Assembly (NCBI GenBank): GCA_026261815.1
Contig: JAMPIT010000890.1
Span: 11,500,001 to 11,564,000 of the forward strand
Direction of reading: 5' to 3'
Length of the DNA stretch: 64,000 nt
Source: Monarcha castaneiventris obscurior
Taxonomy: Eukaryota > Chordata > Aves > Passeriformes > Monarchidae
Of the stretch, positions 37,501-50,700 are shown piece after piece (position 1 is the stretch's first letter; every line of letters begins with the position of its first letter). The notes below the pieces were generated by a model. That model searched no databases and was not told where the DNA came from. It saw only the letters and a program-made list of their open reading frames with translations. A program made the position numbers and the translations under genes.

Positions 37501-40500
37501 TTCCAGCAGCTAAAATGCCACATGAAGCTAAGTTATTCCGAGCGGGCAAGTATCAAACACATTTTGAAAAATCCATATAATGATGTATTTTTCTGTGCTC
37601 CTTTGGACACATTAAAAGTATGTCAGATAAGCACTGTCAGCTTCAGATTGTATTACGCTTTGAAGCATGAACATAAAGCTAATACACAAATTTGCTTTCT
37701 AATTTTTCCAGTTTAGTTTTACTTTGTGTAAGAAATGGGAATTGCATCACCTATTTATCAGACTTACCAAGTTTTGAGCTAAATAAAAGCAGCCTGTGTT
37801 CTGCAGCAAGATGCTTCCTAAGACAGCGGCTTGATTCTTGGCACGTCAAAACAGAGTGCACACACTCTGCTGCTCAGGTTTTCTTGCATATTTCATTTCC
37901 ACATTTGAGTGACTACCTAACACATCTTGACTTTAATAAATATGCATGGAAAATGAAGTGTTTGAAAACTAACAGATAGGCTTTTCTGTCACATTTTTAA
38001 GCCTCAATTCAGCTTGATCAACACAGCAGTCAGATAATGCCAAATTCTTGGGTGGAACTTGGCATTGATTGCTCCAGAGTATGTGTTGAGTGTTGTGCAT
38101 AGTGGTTTATTACTGACTGTGGTGTACCAGCAGGCAGCTAGAATGCTGTATATTTGGTGTGTTTGTGTTTGTCCATGGATAAACCAAGGTGGAAGTTGTG
38201 TTAGTCTTTGTAAGTGATTGTTTGGCAATGTTAGTACCAGATTACTTTTTAGTTACAGTTTTTGTGGCCTTGTATAACCTGTTTCTCACTTGGTCAGTGA
38301 GAAAGGAAAGAGTTTTAAATGTTTCTGGATGTTCACACTGGGAGAGGTTGGATAGCAGACAGAAACTGGAGCTGACCATGGTTTGATCTTACTGGGACGT
38401 AAGGTATTGTAGGGATAGTTGCAAGGAGTAAATTTTAAATGCAGCAAGATCATTATAGGTAACTAATTACTGCAGCTCATGGTTTTCTGTCTGCCTGGAA
38501 GAGGGGGAGGTATATTGAGAACTCAGTATTTCTAGAAAATGTACATGTTACTGAGATTTTTGAATGGAATAATTGCAAGGAGTAGAAATCCATTCTAAAC
38601 TAAACAAGGAGCTCTCTGAAACATCCAGACCTCATAGTGGTTTCTCTTTCCCTACTTGAAAGCTCAAAAAAATCTGATAAAAATTGTGAAATAAATAATG
38701 ATGATCCATTAGCTGTACTTGGTAGAACTTTACTTTGCTAGTCTTATATAACCTTTCTTCTCTGTTTTGCTTTCTGACACTTTTCATCTGTAAGCATATT
38801 TAATGAATAATGTTTTTAAAAATATTCTTTGGAAAAAAAACCCAACTACTGTGAATATTTTTCATGTGGTAAATTTCCTGTCTTATCCAGACACTGTGCT
38901 TTTGGATGTAATTATTTTAACATATTAAAACATAACAACATAGCATAAGTTGTTGCTACTTAAATGCACAAAGATTTTTTTTTTTTTAACTTGAGGTTGA
39001 AAAAGCAGTGGTCTCTGCATGGCTTTCTAGTCTTTTATCAACAGATCCTAACTCAGCTGCAGTTTTCCACACTCTAAATTTCTTTTAGAGATGTAGAGCC
39101 CAATTCCTAAACAGACTTTCTCTGCTGAGTGCCCTAAAATTCTGTGCTCTGCATACGGCAATGTTATCCTCAACATAAGCATGCTGCTAAGGAATCTGGG
39201 GGTCTGTTAGCCACAGGCACTGAAAGATCTCAGCCCTGTGGTCTGAGGTGGGTAAGAGAACAAACACGTCAATCCCAGCAAGGTTTGTGTAAGCACAGAA
39301 TTGTGCTTGATTGGTGTCCCAGTAAAGCATAGACTGGATTTACTGAGCTGCAGATCATGGTGCAGCAGAAGCCATGAGAATGAACTTCAGGGAGGTTTGT
39401 CCTGAATCATCTCAGAGTCCTGAAGTCCTGGCTCTGGGGTCATCTCTACTGACCTATGCAGCCACTGCAGTGACCACACTGCACATTGATGTGGTTCTGT
39501 AGCTATCTGTAGATTAAAATTGCCAAACAGGGAGAGGGAAAACAAAGGAAAAGGAAGACCTAGTGTGTTTGTGTTGTCAAGGAACTTAACAACTCTGAAG
39601 TAAGCTGTTTACCTTTAATTCTTCTCTTATTCTTTACCAAAATGCACTCTTAAAATAGTATATTCAGGTGTATGATGATTCTCCATCCCTGATTCCTTAT
39701 ATTTCAGTAACTTCTTTTAATTGAAAAGAGGTAATTTGGGAAGTAAATTCTATAAAAACAGCAGCCTAATGGTCTACAAAAAAAGCAGCAACAGCATGAA
39801 AAATATAAATGAAAAAAATCTTCAGTGGGTCATCATATACACAAACTGGTTTCATCTTGCAGCAGAAGTTGATTGAGCTTGTATTTCAAAAGTATCACAC
39901 TTGAAGATGGAAGTTTGGAAGCCTTATTTTTGGGGTAGCTTTTTTGTGTTCACTGGAACAACAACAAAAAAGAATGTTTTTTGATGGATTAGGATAAAAT
40001 GCTGACTGGAAAGACAGGAAGGAAAGCAAGGAAATGCCTGAATGTGACAGGCTGAGTTAGGGCTTTGTGTAAACGGCATTTTGAAAAGGTAGAGAAAGTG
40101 AGGGGTATGGGGTTGATGATGAAAAGCTGGGGGAAGACCAGTTGAATTAGCTTAAATTCTAAACCTTGTGCCTGATGACATAAACTAACCCTGAAGTAAG
40201 CACTTATACATGGATGCTACCATGTGGGAATCCAGAGTGCAGAGAATATTTCTCTGCCTGTTTTGAGGGATTCTACCCCCCTGGACAGCACTGTTTTTGA
40301 CCTTGGTCCATGGAGAAAATTGCCTACCCTCTGGGAGGAATTAGAATCTGCACTGGCGTGAACTAGGTGATAGAATATTATGTAAGATTGTCACAGGGTG
40401 AAAATTTAGAGTTTTTGGGTTTGTTAACATAGTAAACAGATAAAAAGTAAAAACTTCGAAGTGGAGCATTGTTGTTGTTCTCCAGACCTCCTCCTTCTTC

Positions 40501-41916
40501 TTCTTCTATTACTCCATATTCTGCAGTAGAAGTAGTTTGGGGTGACTGGATAAAGAATTCCGCAGTTCCTGTCTGTGTGACAAAGTGATTTATTGAACAT
40601 TGGTGGAAAGGTGAAAATATCTTTCATTTTAAGTTTTCATTGGGTGATTTACCTTTAAAAAGACTGTGTGATCTTGATAATTTGGCTTTCTCTTGCATTC
40701 TCTGCTCTGTGCTGTGTCTGGGTCACGTTAGTGACTCTCTGATAAGACTTAATAAACAACTATCTGAAAGCAGAGAACGCCAAAGGTCCCCTTTGTCTCT
40801 TAGACTCCTGGCAAAGACTCTAACAAATCTCCCCCATCCAGGGAGGTGTAATTAAGGCATGGGAAGTGTCACTACTGGATAACTGTGTATTGTAGAAATT
40901 GAGTTGTCTCTGAAGCATTGTCAGACACAGAACCAATACCCTAATACAGCTCCCTGTGACAAGTACTGAAGCATCTATGCATTTAAGAAGTTATGAAAAA
41001 TGACTGACCATAGTTTTTATGATCTGAACATATGTTAGTGTTTAAATGGTATTACTGAAAAAGCTTGCTCTGAAAACTAGGGATTGCATCATTTTTGGTG
41101 ACTATAAATAGAGCAATAAAGAATCTTATTAATGAAACTCCTAGCTTCTTTCCTCATGATGATATTTGATAGGCTTTGACATCTGAACATCACTTATGGA
41201 GCATAGGGGTTATATTGGTGTCAACAAAGTGTCAGCAGACACGTCCCCATGAAACATTGTGTCCTGAAAAGCAGAGCTTGTCTGTGAATGAATAGCTGGG
41301 AATGCTATGGTTCTCCTTTCATACTCATTGGTGCAACAAGGCATCTTTCTTCCTTCATTGCTTGTGTGCAGACAGGTTCCAGGGAAATAAGAATTAATTA
41401 GAACTCTTTTTCACTAGCATTGCATAACAGTCACAATTAGCAGTGTTTTGGATAATTAGCTTCTATGCTAGAGAATTCCATTATTGCATTTGGGAGGCTG
41501 CTAGTTAGTAGAAGCCTGTTAAATCCAAGTCTGGGTGCATAGATACTTCGTAGTCTCTAGGGAAATCAAAATGAAAATGTTTTAAAGGGGATTTTATTAG
41601 CATGCTTCAGCTCAGAAATGATTCAGAAATTATTTTTCCCTGTCTGGGTGGTAATCCACTTGTTGCCTGTCATCAAATAGTTTGGGTTTGATTGCAGAAA
41701 CGCTCCTTGGAATCATAAATCAGTCAATGGACCACTTATGTTCTTAGAGTTATGGCTGTGCACAAATAATGGCAGGATCAGCATCTGGCACTGTAAATTC
41801 TTTAATAGAGAACTGTATTGTTATTTGTCTGTTTATAGTGTTTCATAGTAAGGCTCTAATTGCTATTTCCTCTGCATTGGAATATGTATAAGACTCCAAA
41901 TTATATGTAATGCCTA

Positions 41917-41962
41917 TTATTATATATAAAAATAATAAATATAATATATATAAAAATAATAT
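41917..41962. repeat. AT microsatellite
   Basis: attattatatataaaaataataaatataatatatataaaa, simple A/T sequence. Confidence 0.75.
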
Positions 41963-43199
41963 CACAATGATGCGAACACTTCTCACTTCCTGATACATTT
42001 ATTTCCTCCCAGCACTGGTGAGGTAGGAGAATGCTTAGATGACAGACAAAGAGCTGAAAAAATGAGACGCTGAAGCTGAGGTTCTTTTAAATGTCTTTAT
42101 TCCATTAATTTTGATTATCTAAATAATTTTATGTATCTGTTTACAAAGAGTCTCTGACTTATGTGGGAGTGCTAACAAGATCTTCTGAGTCCAAAAGGAG
42201 CATTTTGGTCTTTGGATGGCTATTCCTCCAAATAGCTGCAGCAATCTTTTATCTGTAACATTCATTTAAAGAGGTCATTTCCTAAATTGATGTGTTCTGT
42301 TGAATGCTATCATTTCCCAAGTTGCATATATATGAATGTAGGATTTTAGGCCTTTGAAGGGAAAACTTAATGATTTTATTTATAGCACCTGTCACTTCTC
42401 TTCTTCCCTGAAATGCTGACTTTGTTGCCTTTTTTCTTTTTGAAAATACTATTATTTTGTAATAATGTAAAGGGGATATAGACATATATTCCCTATAATA
42501 ATTATGGATGAGGTTTGTTCTTTCTGTAAAAAAATAAATAACACAGAATAAGATTCAGAGTCTTTTTTACTTCTCAGTCATTAATTTCTCATACCTAACC
42601 AGAAAATAATAGTAACAATACTCTAAACAGATTGCACCAAGCCATGTGCTACTGGAAGAACCTTGAGTTGACATTTGAGTTGCACAGTAGACAAATTCAA
42701 TGCTCCACTGTTCACAAATGGCAGATGGAACACTGTCATTTTGGACACTGGCTGAGAAGAGTCTCAGCTTTCTTTAGTCCTCTGAAGCATTTCAAGTTTG
42801 TTTTTAAATATTGCGGTGAATCCTGGGTAAAATCTGAAATGACTTGCTCAAAGTCAAAAAAGTAGTCTGAAGAAGTCTAAAGCTTGGACTTGGGTACCAC
42901 CTAGCCAATATATTCACTTTTCTTTGTCAAGGTCCCATTAGCTTCTGGGTACATCACATGTCTTGATACTGAGGCCACCAAATTACTGAAAACTGAAACC
43001 AAGTGTTTATGAGGTAATGATCAGAATATTTTAAAACTTTTTTCCCTTGGTTTGGTTAGTTCTGAATGAAATTATCTGATTTGTATTCACTTCATATGTC
43101 TTTAGTCTTTTTTAACCTGTAGTAGATGCATACAAAAGCTGATTGGTAGAGTGAAGAACATTAAGTAAGGCAAAGAATTAATCCTTTTTTGCCACTTCC

Positions 43200-43727
43200 T
43201 GTGGAGCACTGTGAGCCTTTGACTCATGAGTCCTCTGCACTGCCTTGGAGGAGAGAAGGCTGAGGGCAAAAGGACTCAGAGATAAACCTCTCTAGGTTAC
43301 GGTGAGGAAATGAACCACCCCCAGCATGCCTTGTTTCTATATGGTAATACCTTGCATCCAGTTGGTAAATTGGTTTTTACCCTACCCCCTGCCTTTCCCA
43401 TAGAAAGGCCCTGGGTCTGCTCTGAATCAGGGAGCTGCTGTCCCCGGCCTCCCCTTCCCAGGGACTGCTGGACAATAAAGCTGCCTCTGTGGCACTGCCA
43501 CACACAGCTCCTGTCTCTCTGTCCCCGAGTTTGCCTCGGGTGATCTCACGAAGAGCTGAATCACAAGAGCTGGAATCACTTGCAGCTGAGAAATGGCGAC
43601 ACTTGCTGAGATCACTGCTGCCCAGGGAGCCTGCCTTCGCCCCTAGAAGAGTCGTTTTTGCTGGACGCTCTTTCTAGGAAGGGCGTAGCTTTCTGGTGCC
43701 TGACCAGCTACAGACCTCCTTGCGACA
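43200..43727 (+). mobile_element. Solo LTR A of an endogenous retrovirus
   Basis: About 528 bp from TGTGGAG to CTTGCGACA, with an AATAAA poly(A) signal at 43474-43479 followed by a (t)gtctct-rich end. A near-identical copy lies at 56041-56572 in the same orientation. No primer-binding site or internal viral genes follow, so it is a solo LTR, probably of an ERVK-like bird retrovirus. The six-base flanks (acttcc and gtaaat) do not match as a target duplication. Confidence 0.82.
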
Positions 43728-44424
43728 GTAAATCATTTTACGTATGCCTAAGGATTATCTTTGAGTAACTTTGACCACACCCATAGTTTTCATTAAAAAC
43801 AAAATTGAGAAGATGGCTTTATCAGACTAATACTAATGTTTTCATTTTTTCTGTTAAGATCAAGCCACATGAAAATTAGGGGGCACAATGAACCCACTAG
43901 CAATGTCCCTTGTTTATTACTACTCCTACGTAAATATGGCAGTACTAAGACCTCTCTAAATATGGCTGAGGAATCAGATTAAATAACAAAATAAAGACAA
44001 AAATGAAAACTAAGGATACATGTCCACAGAGATGACTAACTTTTAACACACATACAACCTCAGTTCAGTTTGGTCATCTGAGTTTTCTGTTGCATGGCAC
44101 ACTGAATGTACTGTTGCATTGTTTACCTGAGATCTGCCTTTTCCTCTTTATTGCTTTCATATAACAGAAGTAACTTTCTTTCTTCTCTTATGTCCAGTTA
44201 TTTTGTCTCTCAACAATTGCATTTCTCTTCAATGTAATTTGGGAACTATAGAGCTTATGTCTTTAGCACATTTCCCCCAAACCAATGACTGCAGTGTGAT
44301 AACAAGAATGAGCTTCTGACTGCTCAAACCAAGAGCCTTATTTCCACCTGTTAAACACATTCTCTGTCTGTCTGCAGAGTCCAGCATAGAGGAACTGTCA
44401 GACCATATTTAAAACAATTAAAAC

Positions 44425-44430
44425 TTTATT
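44425..44430 (-). terminator. Poly(A) signal of the RNF4-like gene
   Basis: AATAAA on the minus strand (gataaataaagtt), about 138 bases after the stop codon. Confidence 0.7.
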
Positions 44431-44455
44431 TATCATTGAACTCAGCTACAATGAA

Positions 44456-44495
44456 ACTATATAGAGGAAGAACTATATAGAGGAAGAACTATATA
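44456..44495. repeat. 16-bp tandem repeat
   Basis: actatatagaggaaga twice plus half a third copy, in the 3' untranslated region of the RNF4-like gene. Confidence 0.9.
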
Positions 44496-44567
44496 CATGA
44501 AGAAAGAAGTCACTACATCGCCTATTCTCCAGGATGCATCTGAGGTTGTCCTGAGAAGCAGAAGCAC

Positions 44568-44723
44568 TCAAAAATAAACAGGATGATATAATTTACGCAG
44601 ACAGGTGAGGCCCTTCTGGCAGGTTGGGCACGTTCCAGTACTCTCCACAGCAATAGGGAGGCACTCATTACAGAAGACATGGCCACAAGTGGTTGCCACA
44701 AGCTTTCGTCCACGTTTCATAAT
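44568..44723 (-). CDS. RNF4-like exon 10 (second half of RING, stop)
   Basis: Residues 288-338: KLVATTCGHVFCNECLPIAV, then GTCPTCQKG and KLYHPVYF, then TGA at 44570-44568. It holds the remaining six zinc ligands and the C-terminal aromatic tail used by RNF4 for dimer and ubiquitin contact. Confidence 0.93.
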   Translation of the reverse strand: MMKRGRKLVATTCGHVFCNECLPIAVESTGTCPTCQKGLTCLRKLYHPVYF

Positions 44724-47700
44724 CTGGAAGAAAGGAAACCACAACTTGTATTGGGAGGAAAGAATTTGCATTTGCTGCTCCATTGGCACCAGGCAAATGA
44801 GACTTTAGAGCATCTGCAATCAGAGTAACAAGGGACCCACAGATCTGCCAGTGCCATCTTGGTAAAGGTTTCTCCCTGTGCATTCACCACCAAGAATTGA
44901 CTTGTGCAGCTTCACAGCAAGGGCTGTGCTTCCAGACAGCTGCCCACAGCTTCCCACATCAGCCAACTGACTTGTGCAGCTCCCCTTCTGTCCCCTTCCC
45001 CCTCCCACAAAGCAGAAAGGATGACAATGTGTGGATCCTCACCTCTGAGTAAAAATCCATGCAAATCGGGCACCTAATAACAACTCCTTGCTGTGCACTA
45101 GAGGGAAGAGAACCAGAAAGAACAAGCAGCTGTTAATATCACCACACTGCAATGGTTATTGATACATCCAATCTCACATAATCATGCAACTGCACTGACT
45201 GGCCATGACACGATTCCTTTGAAGAACCCTGCTGTCTTTAACTCTCTTTGCTGCACATGATGAGGAGCTGGGGTCTCCCTGCCCTGAGAGAAGGAGTGTC
45301 CCAGTTTTTCAGCAGGAGAAAGGTGCAGTCAGTCACTCTGCTCTGGGATTTGATGTAACAGCAGTCTCTAGCACGGGCCAGTTTATGTATGGCAGCTTTG
45401 ACTTCCAACAGGTCCTCAATAACAGCTTTGTAACTACAGCATCCAGCTGCCCTCTGGGAACTATTCACCCCAGAATATTCATTCCAGGACCCAGGTGTAA
45501 TGCTACAGCGTAACATGGCTCTGGCAAGCTCCAGCCCCAGGAAGGAGCCCTTGGTCAATGTTAAATGCTGCAGCACTGAGCTCTTTCAGCCTTACCTAAA
45601 CAGAGCAGGAAGGCACATTCAGTAACAGAGAAGCTTGAGACTGAAGGAACAAAGTATTCCTTTTTTCTGTTAATCAGGTGGTGGGATTTGTTCACCGACA
45701 GACTAAACAACCGAAACTTAACATCTACAGATTCATTGGCAAAATGCATTATGGTTTAGAATAGCAGAAGCCCTTTCGGTGGCATATTTAAGACCTGACA
45801 CCTAAGTTTCATACTCAAGTTCTCTCCTACATTACCTTTCCAAAAGGCTCAAAACACACCAGCTTTATTAAAACCGTGTCTTTCCCCCACCCCCCAAAAA
45901 AACCACTTTAGAAAACCTTATACCATAATTCTCATGTTCTTTGTCTCCCCTAGTGACACGGACACCTGATTTAATTTCATCAGTCTGATGCATTGCACCT
46001 CTCTTATCCTAATGGAGTGCTCCTACAGCAGGACTTTCCTGTTTCTCTGCAGAATGGGGATTTTACTGTGCAGGCACCCAACTTGAACTGCAAGATCCCC
46101 ATCACATATGCAAACAAATCAGGCCTTGTGACATCCAGGACTGGCCACAAAAGCATGACCTCCACAAGCACCTGTGTGCAATCTGCCCTGGGAAGAAGGG
46201 CTCCAGCTCCAGGAGAGAGGCAGCCAGCTGGCACCGTGTGTGAAAAAGCAGGGAATTTCTGCTGGAATCTGCCCGGCCGCTGCCTGCTGGTCCCATGATG
46301 CCAAGGCTCATTGATAACAATGGAATGATTTCCATATCTAACATCACTACTAGAGCTTGTCAGAAAAAGTAAATGCCATAGATTATGAGCTGTGGCCTGT
46401 GACCAATCCCCCTTCCTTGCCACACCCCCACACTCATCTCTAAGGTTGTGTGCAAAGTTGTACATCTGCCTTGGGCTGCCCATTTCTCCCAAAATGCAAA
46501 AGGTATCATTTGCTCATCATGCAACAGGGGAGAAGGAGGGAAATAGGTAGAGTAAGGGAAGGCTTCAAAGCTAAACCAGGCAGAGCAGTGCAACGCAGTC
46601 CTGTCCAGAAAAGGAAAAAAGGCACAGGATTCCGTGTTTGGCAGGGCAGGAGCCATACATACCGTGAACTTGCAGTGTTCTCCTTCACTGCTCCCTGTTC
46701 TGCAGGGGCTGCCTCAGCCACAGGTGCATCATTGGCTCCTGTTCCATTACCAGAGCCGTCCACCTGCTCCTGCCTGTTCAGTGGAACATTTCTCCTTTCT
46801 TCTTCATACACTGAAATTTAATTTTCGGAAGTTAGATCTCTCTCTCTCGGGAACTACCCTTGAAATGCATTACATAAATTGTCAGTAATGGTCCAATTTT
46901 AAATGGACCCAATTCAGCTGGGTTTAAAACAATCTTAAACAAACTACTTTCCCAAACAGTAAGGCTGAAACCATTCCAGACACTGTGAGTATTCTGCTAC
47001 AGACCCACACAAAACCTTTGCTCTATTCACCCTATGCACAGCCAAAAATGGGACCTGAGATTCTAAAGGACAGTCCTTGGAAACTATAAAATTACTTGGA
47101 GCAGTGCCCCCCTAGAAATTGTCATCATCTCCCTCCTGACTCAAGGTAATTTGAAAATGGAGTTGTATGTGATGCAAAATGTAGAACATTGTTTGTATAG
47201 ATATATTTAATCTTTGTATACTTTCAAGCCCAACCAACTAGAAGGGAGATTTAATCCATGAAATAGGCAGCAACTAAGAAGCGAGCCCTAAGTGATTCCA
47301 TGGCTTAGAAAAACCAATTCCTTGTTGGTAGAACTGCCTTGTAAAGTTCAGGGCTTGTCATGCTTCAAGGAGCTCAGACCTAGGGGAAGGTTAACAAAGC
47401 TTGGCGAGAAGGATGCCCACTGAGAGTGGACACAAGGAATGCAGAATTGACGCGCCAAAAGGACACCCGGCACCACTCCCAAGACAAGGAAGAAGCTAAG
47501 AAACCAAGGAACCCAGCTGTCCTGAAATCAGCTCTGGCTGGTAAAAGTAATTGCGGCAGGGGGAGATTGCGAGCACCGACTCACGGAGCAGCAACTCAAG
47601 AAACTCCCCAGCCCAAAAGAACAGAGAGACTGAGCATGAGGACTAATTACCAGGACAAGTGAGACAATCATTAACCAACAGAACACAGGATACTAACTAA

Positions 47701-50700
47701 TAAGATAACCACGTAACTTGCAACCAATTAATACTAATTCCTTTGTTTGCTAAAATTTATAAATAATGAAAAGTTTTGATAGTGGGTGTGCCTGATTTGT
47801 GAAATACCACTGAGCACCCAGACTTGTGCAAGGCTGAAATAAACAATCAGTGTCTGTCTCAAGTGTATAATTATGGACCTGTTGCACCCCAGTAACAAAT
47901 CCAACTTTTGTGGACAACACATTGTCCGAGTTAAAGGGAGATCAATTTTTAATGGCCTGGTCAGTAACACCCAAAGGGTCAAGAAATGCTGTTTGCTTTT
48001 TAACTCTCAGAAACCACAGGCAGCAATGACCTCTGCAACTCCAGTGTCCATGTAACACTAATCAATCACTAATCAATCAAAACTGCAGAAAGAGTCACCA
48101 AATTAAAGTTCCTTTGCATAAGTATTCAGCTACAACTTTTACTGCAGGGATTTTCCACCATGACTGATAGAGGCCATCACACACACATTGGATCCATTCT
48201 CTAAGGCACAGGCCAGGGGCTTTGGCCCTGTCCTCTGCCGTTTGCTAAGAGTAGTTTCAATCCCTGCTGCTCGAGTTTCTTGGAGAAGAACAACAAAAAT
48301 AACTATTACATTTTAAGTAAAATCCATATCAACTGTAAAACCTCCACTCACCTTGAAGAAGCTTCCAGCGATGCGTAAGGGAAGGGAGAGAAAAGAGGAT
48401 ACAATTAGACTTTGGTGAGCCCCCAGGTGCTGCATGCAAACCTCAGCTCAGAAAGCAGCTATAGCACAGGGGGGGAGGAAGGGTGGGGGTGTCGCCCTCT
48501 AAGTTTGGTTAAGAACATTCAAAGCAGAAGCACAAAGAGCTGCTGCCCTGAAAACAAATCAGTGGATGCCACTGATTCTGCTCTCGCTGCTGCAACGGGG
48601 AAGAAGCAGAGGCAGCTTAGGAACCACCCAAACACTGCACTCCCTGCTCCCCCACTTCAGTTCCCTGTTTGGATTTGGGCTGGAGCTGTTTCTTTCCCTC
48701 CTTCTCCCCCAGACCAGCTAATTCTGCTGTGATAACCCTAAACACTTCATGTTGGATGAACAGCGGCTGAAGAATGGAAACCACAGCAGGAATTTGGGAC
48801 TAAAGAATTCTATCAGTCAATGCTAGAGCTACAAGGAACACTCAGATCTGCCAGTGCCATCCTGACAAGGGCTTCTCCCTCTACAGACACCAACGAGAAG
48901 GGACTTGGAGGGACCTGCAAGTTGGAGCTTCACAGCAAGGGCTGTGCTTCCAGACAGCTGCCCACAGCATCCCACCCAAGACAACTGAGATGTGCAGCTC
49001 CCCTTCTCTCTCCTCCCCTCCTACAAATCTGAAAGGATAACAACGTAAGGATCCTCACCTCGGAGTTGTCATCCTCCCAAGTCGGAGGACTAACAGGACC
49101 TTCTGGCCATTCACTGGAGGGAGCAGAACCAGAAGAACACGCAGCCGTCAATTTCACAGTGCACAGAGGGTTACCGAGACATAAAATTGCCAAAATCAAA
49201 CAACCCCTTAGACTCATTTAGCAACATCCCAGCCCAGAAACACAAGCACTGCAAGAGCTTTTATGTACTGCCAGCATTTCTGTGTGTCACTATCCATAAT
49301 GTAAGAAATGTTCAAAAATTACTTCCTGAATGGAGAAGAAAGGTTTCTCCTGGATTTGCTGGTTTTAGGGGTTTTTTTCCATTACTTCTCTCCCAGACAG
49401 ACCACTATATTCAAGTCAGAATTCTTCAAACAGAATCAAATAAAACCCAAAAGATTGCCGAAAACCTGTGTCTACCGTATATAAGAAATTACACTTTGGA
49501 GAGACACTTTATCTGTCACATACAATTCAATATCTCTTGGTTCCAGATTAAGGAATCCTGGCAGTGGTTCGGATGAAGTATCTGATGAGATGGAACCAAG
49601 CAAGTACTCTGGCTCTGTTCCCAGTCCTGCAGTGGGGTGAAAATGGAGACAGATTAGGAACTGCTTGAAACCACTCCGTCCCGCTTCACTGTTTCAGTTC
49701 CCTGGTTGGGTTTGGGCTAGACCTTTTCTTTCCCTTGTTAGCCCCAAAAAGGGCAACTCTGCAGTCACAGCCCTAAACACTTCATGTTGGATGAACAGTA
49801 CCTGAGGAACAGAAACCAGGAATGTGGGGCAAAGAATTCCAGTTAGCTGCTCTATTGGCAGCAGGCAAACAGAACTTGGAGGATGTGCAGTCTGTCAGTC
49901 AATGCTAGAGCTACAAGGAACACTCAGATCTGCCAGTGCCATCCTGACAAGGGCTTCTCCCTCTACGGACACCAGCAAGAAGGGACTTGGAGGGACCTGC
50001 AAGCTGGAGCTTCACAGCAAGGGCTGAGCTTCCAGACAGCTGCCCACAGCATCCCACCCAAGACAACTGAGATGTGCAGCTCCCCTTCTCTCCCCTCCCC
50101 TCCCACAAATCAGAAAGGACAACAACATGTGGATCCTCACCTCTGAGTTGTCATCCTCCCAAGTCGGAGGACTAACAGGACCTTCTGGCCATTCACTGGA
50201 GGGAGCAGAACCAGAAGAACACGCAGCCGTCAATTTCACAGTGCACAGAGGGTTACCGAGACATAAAATTGCCAAAATCAAAACAACCCCTTAGACTCAT
50301 TTAGCAACATCCCAGCCCAGAAACACAAGCACTGCAAGAGTACTGCAAGCATTTCAGTGAGTCACTATCCATAATGTAAGAAACATTCAATAATGACTTC
50401 CTGAATGGAGAAGAAAGGTTTCTCCTGGATTTTGCTGGTTTTTAGGGTTTCTTTTCCATTAGTTCCCTTCCAGACAGGCCACTATGCTCCAAATCAGAAT
50501 CCTTCACACAGAATCAAGCAGAATCCAACAGGTTGGCAAAAACCTGTATCTACTCTCTATAAGAAATTAGCTTTTGAAGAGACACTTTATCTGTCACATA
50601 CCCATCGTTATCGCTTGGTTCCTCTTCATTGTCACTCGCCCATAGCTCAGCTGAATTCTCTGCCTCTCCGGAACCAAGTGGGTACTGCTGGCTCTGCTCC

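Larger units (their letters stand above)
20850..43199. other. Gene-free AT-rich stretch
   Basis: About 22 kb in which I recognise no exon, RNA gene or clear transposon on either strand. Open frames are short and lack splice or codon signals. Small items: poly-T at 22,124-22,143, a G-run with a TTAGGG pair near 24,771-24,815, an 18-bp triple repeat at 25,520-25,572 and AT microsatellite at 41,917-41,962. It could be intergenic DNA or an intron of a gene whose exons lie elsewhere. Confidence 0.6.

Noticed and set aside
45238..45576. 112-codon minus-strand frame upstream of RING exon 9
   Set aside because: Not bounded by usable splice sites for the phase of exons 8 and 9; no recognisable domain.
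47426..47662. 78-codon plus-strand frame
   Set aside because: Lies inside the ERVL-like LTR and has no protein similarity I recognise.
48820..50146. Repeated plus-strand frames (MLELQGTLRSASAIL...)
   Set aside because: They are opposite-strand shadows of the duplicated intron sequence in the RNF4-like array, not exons.
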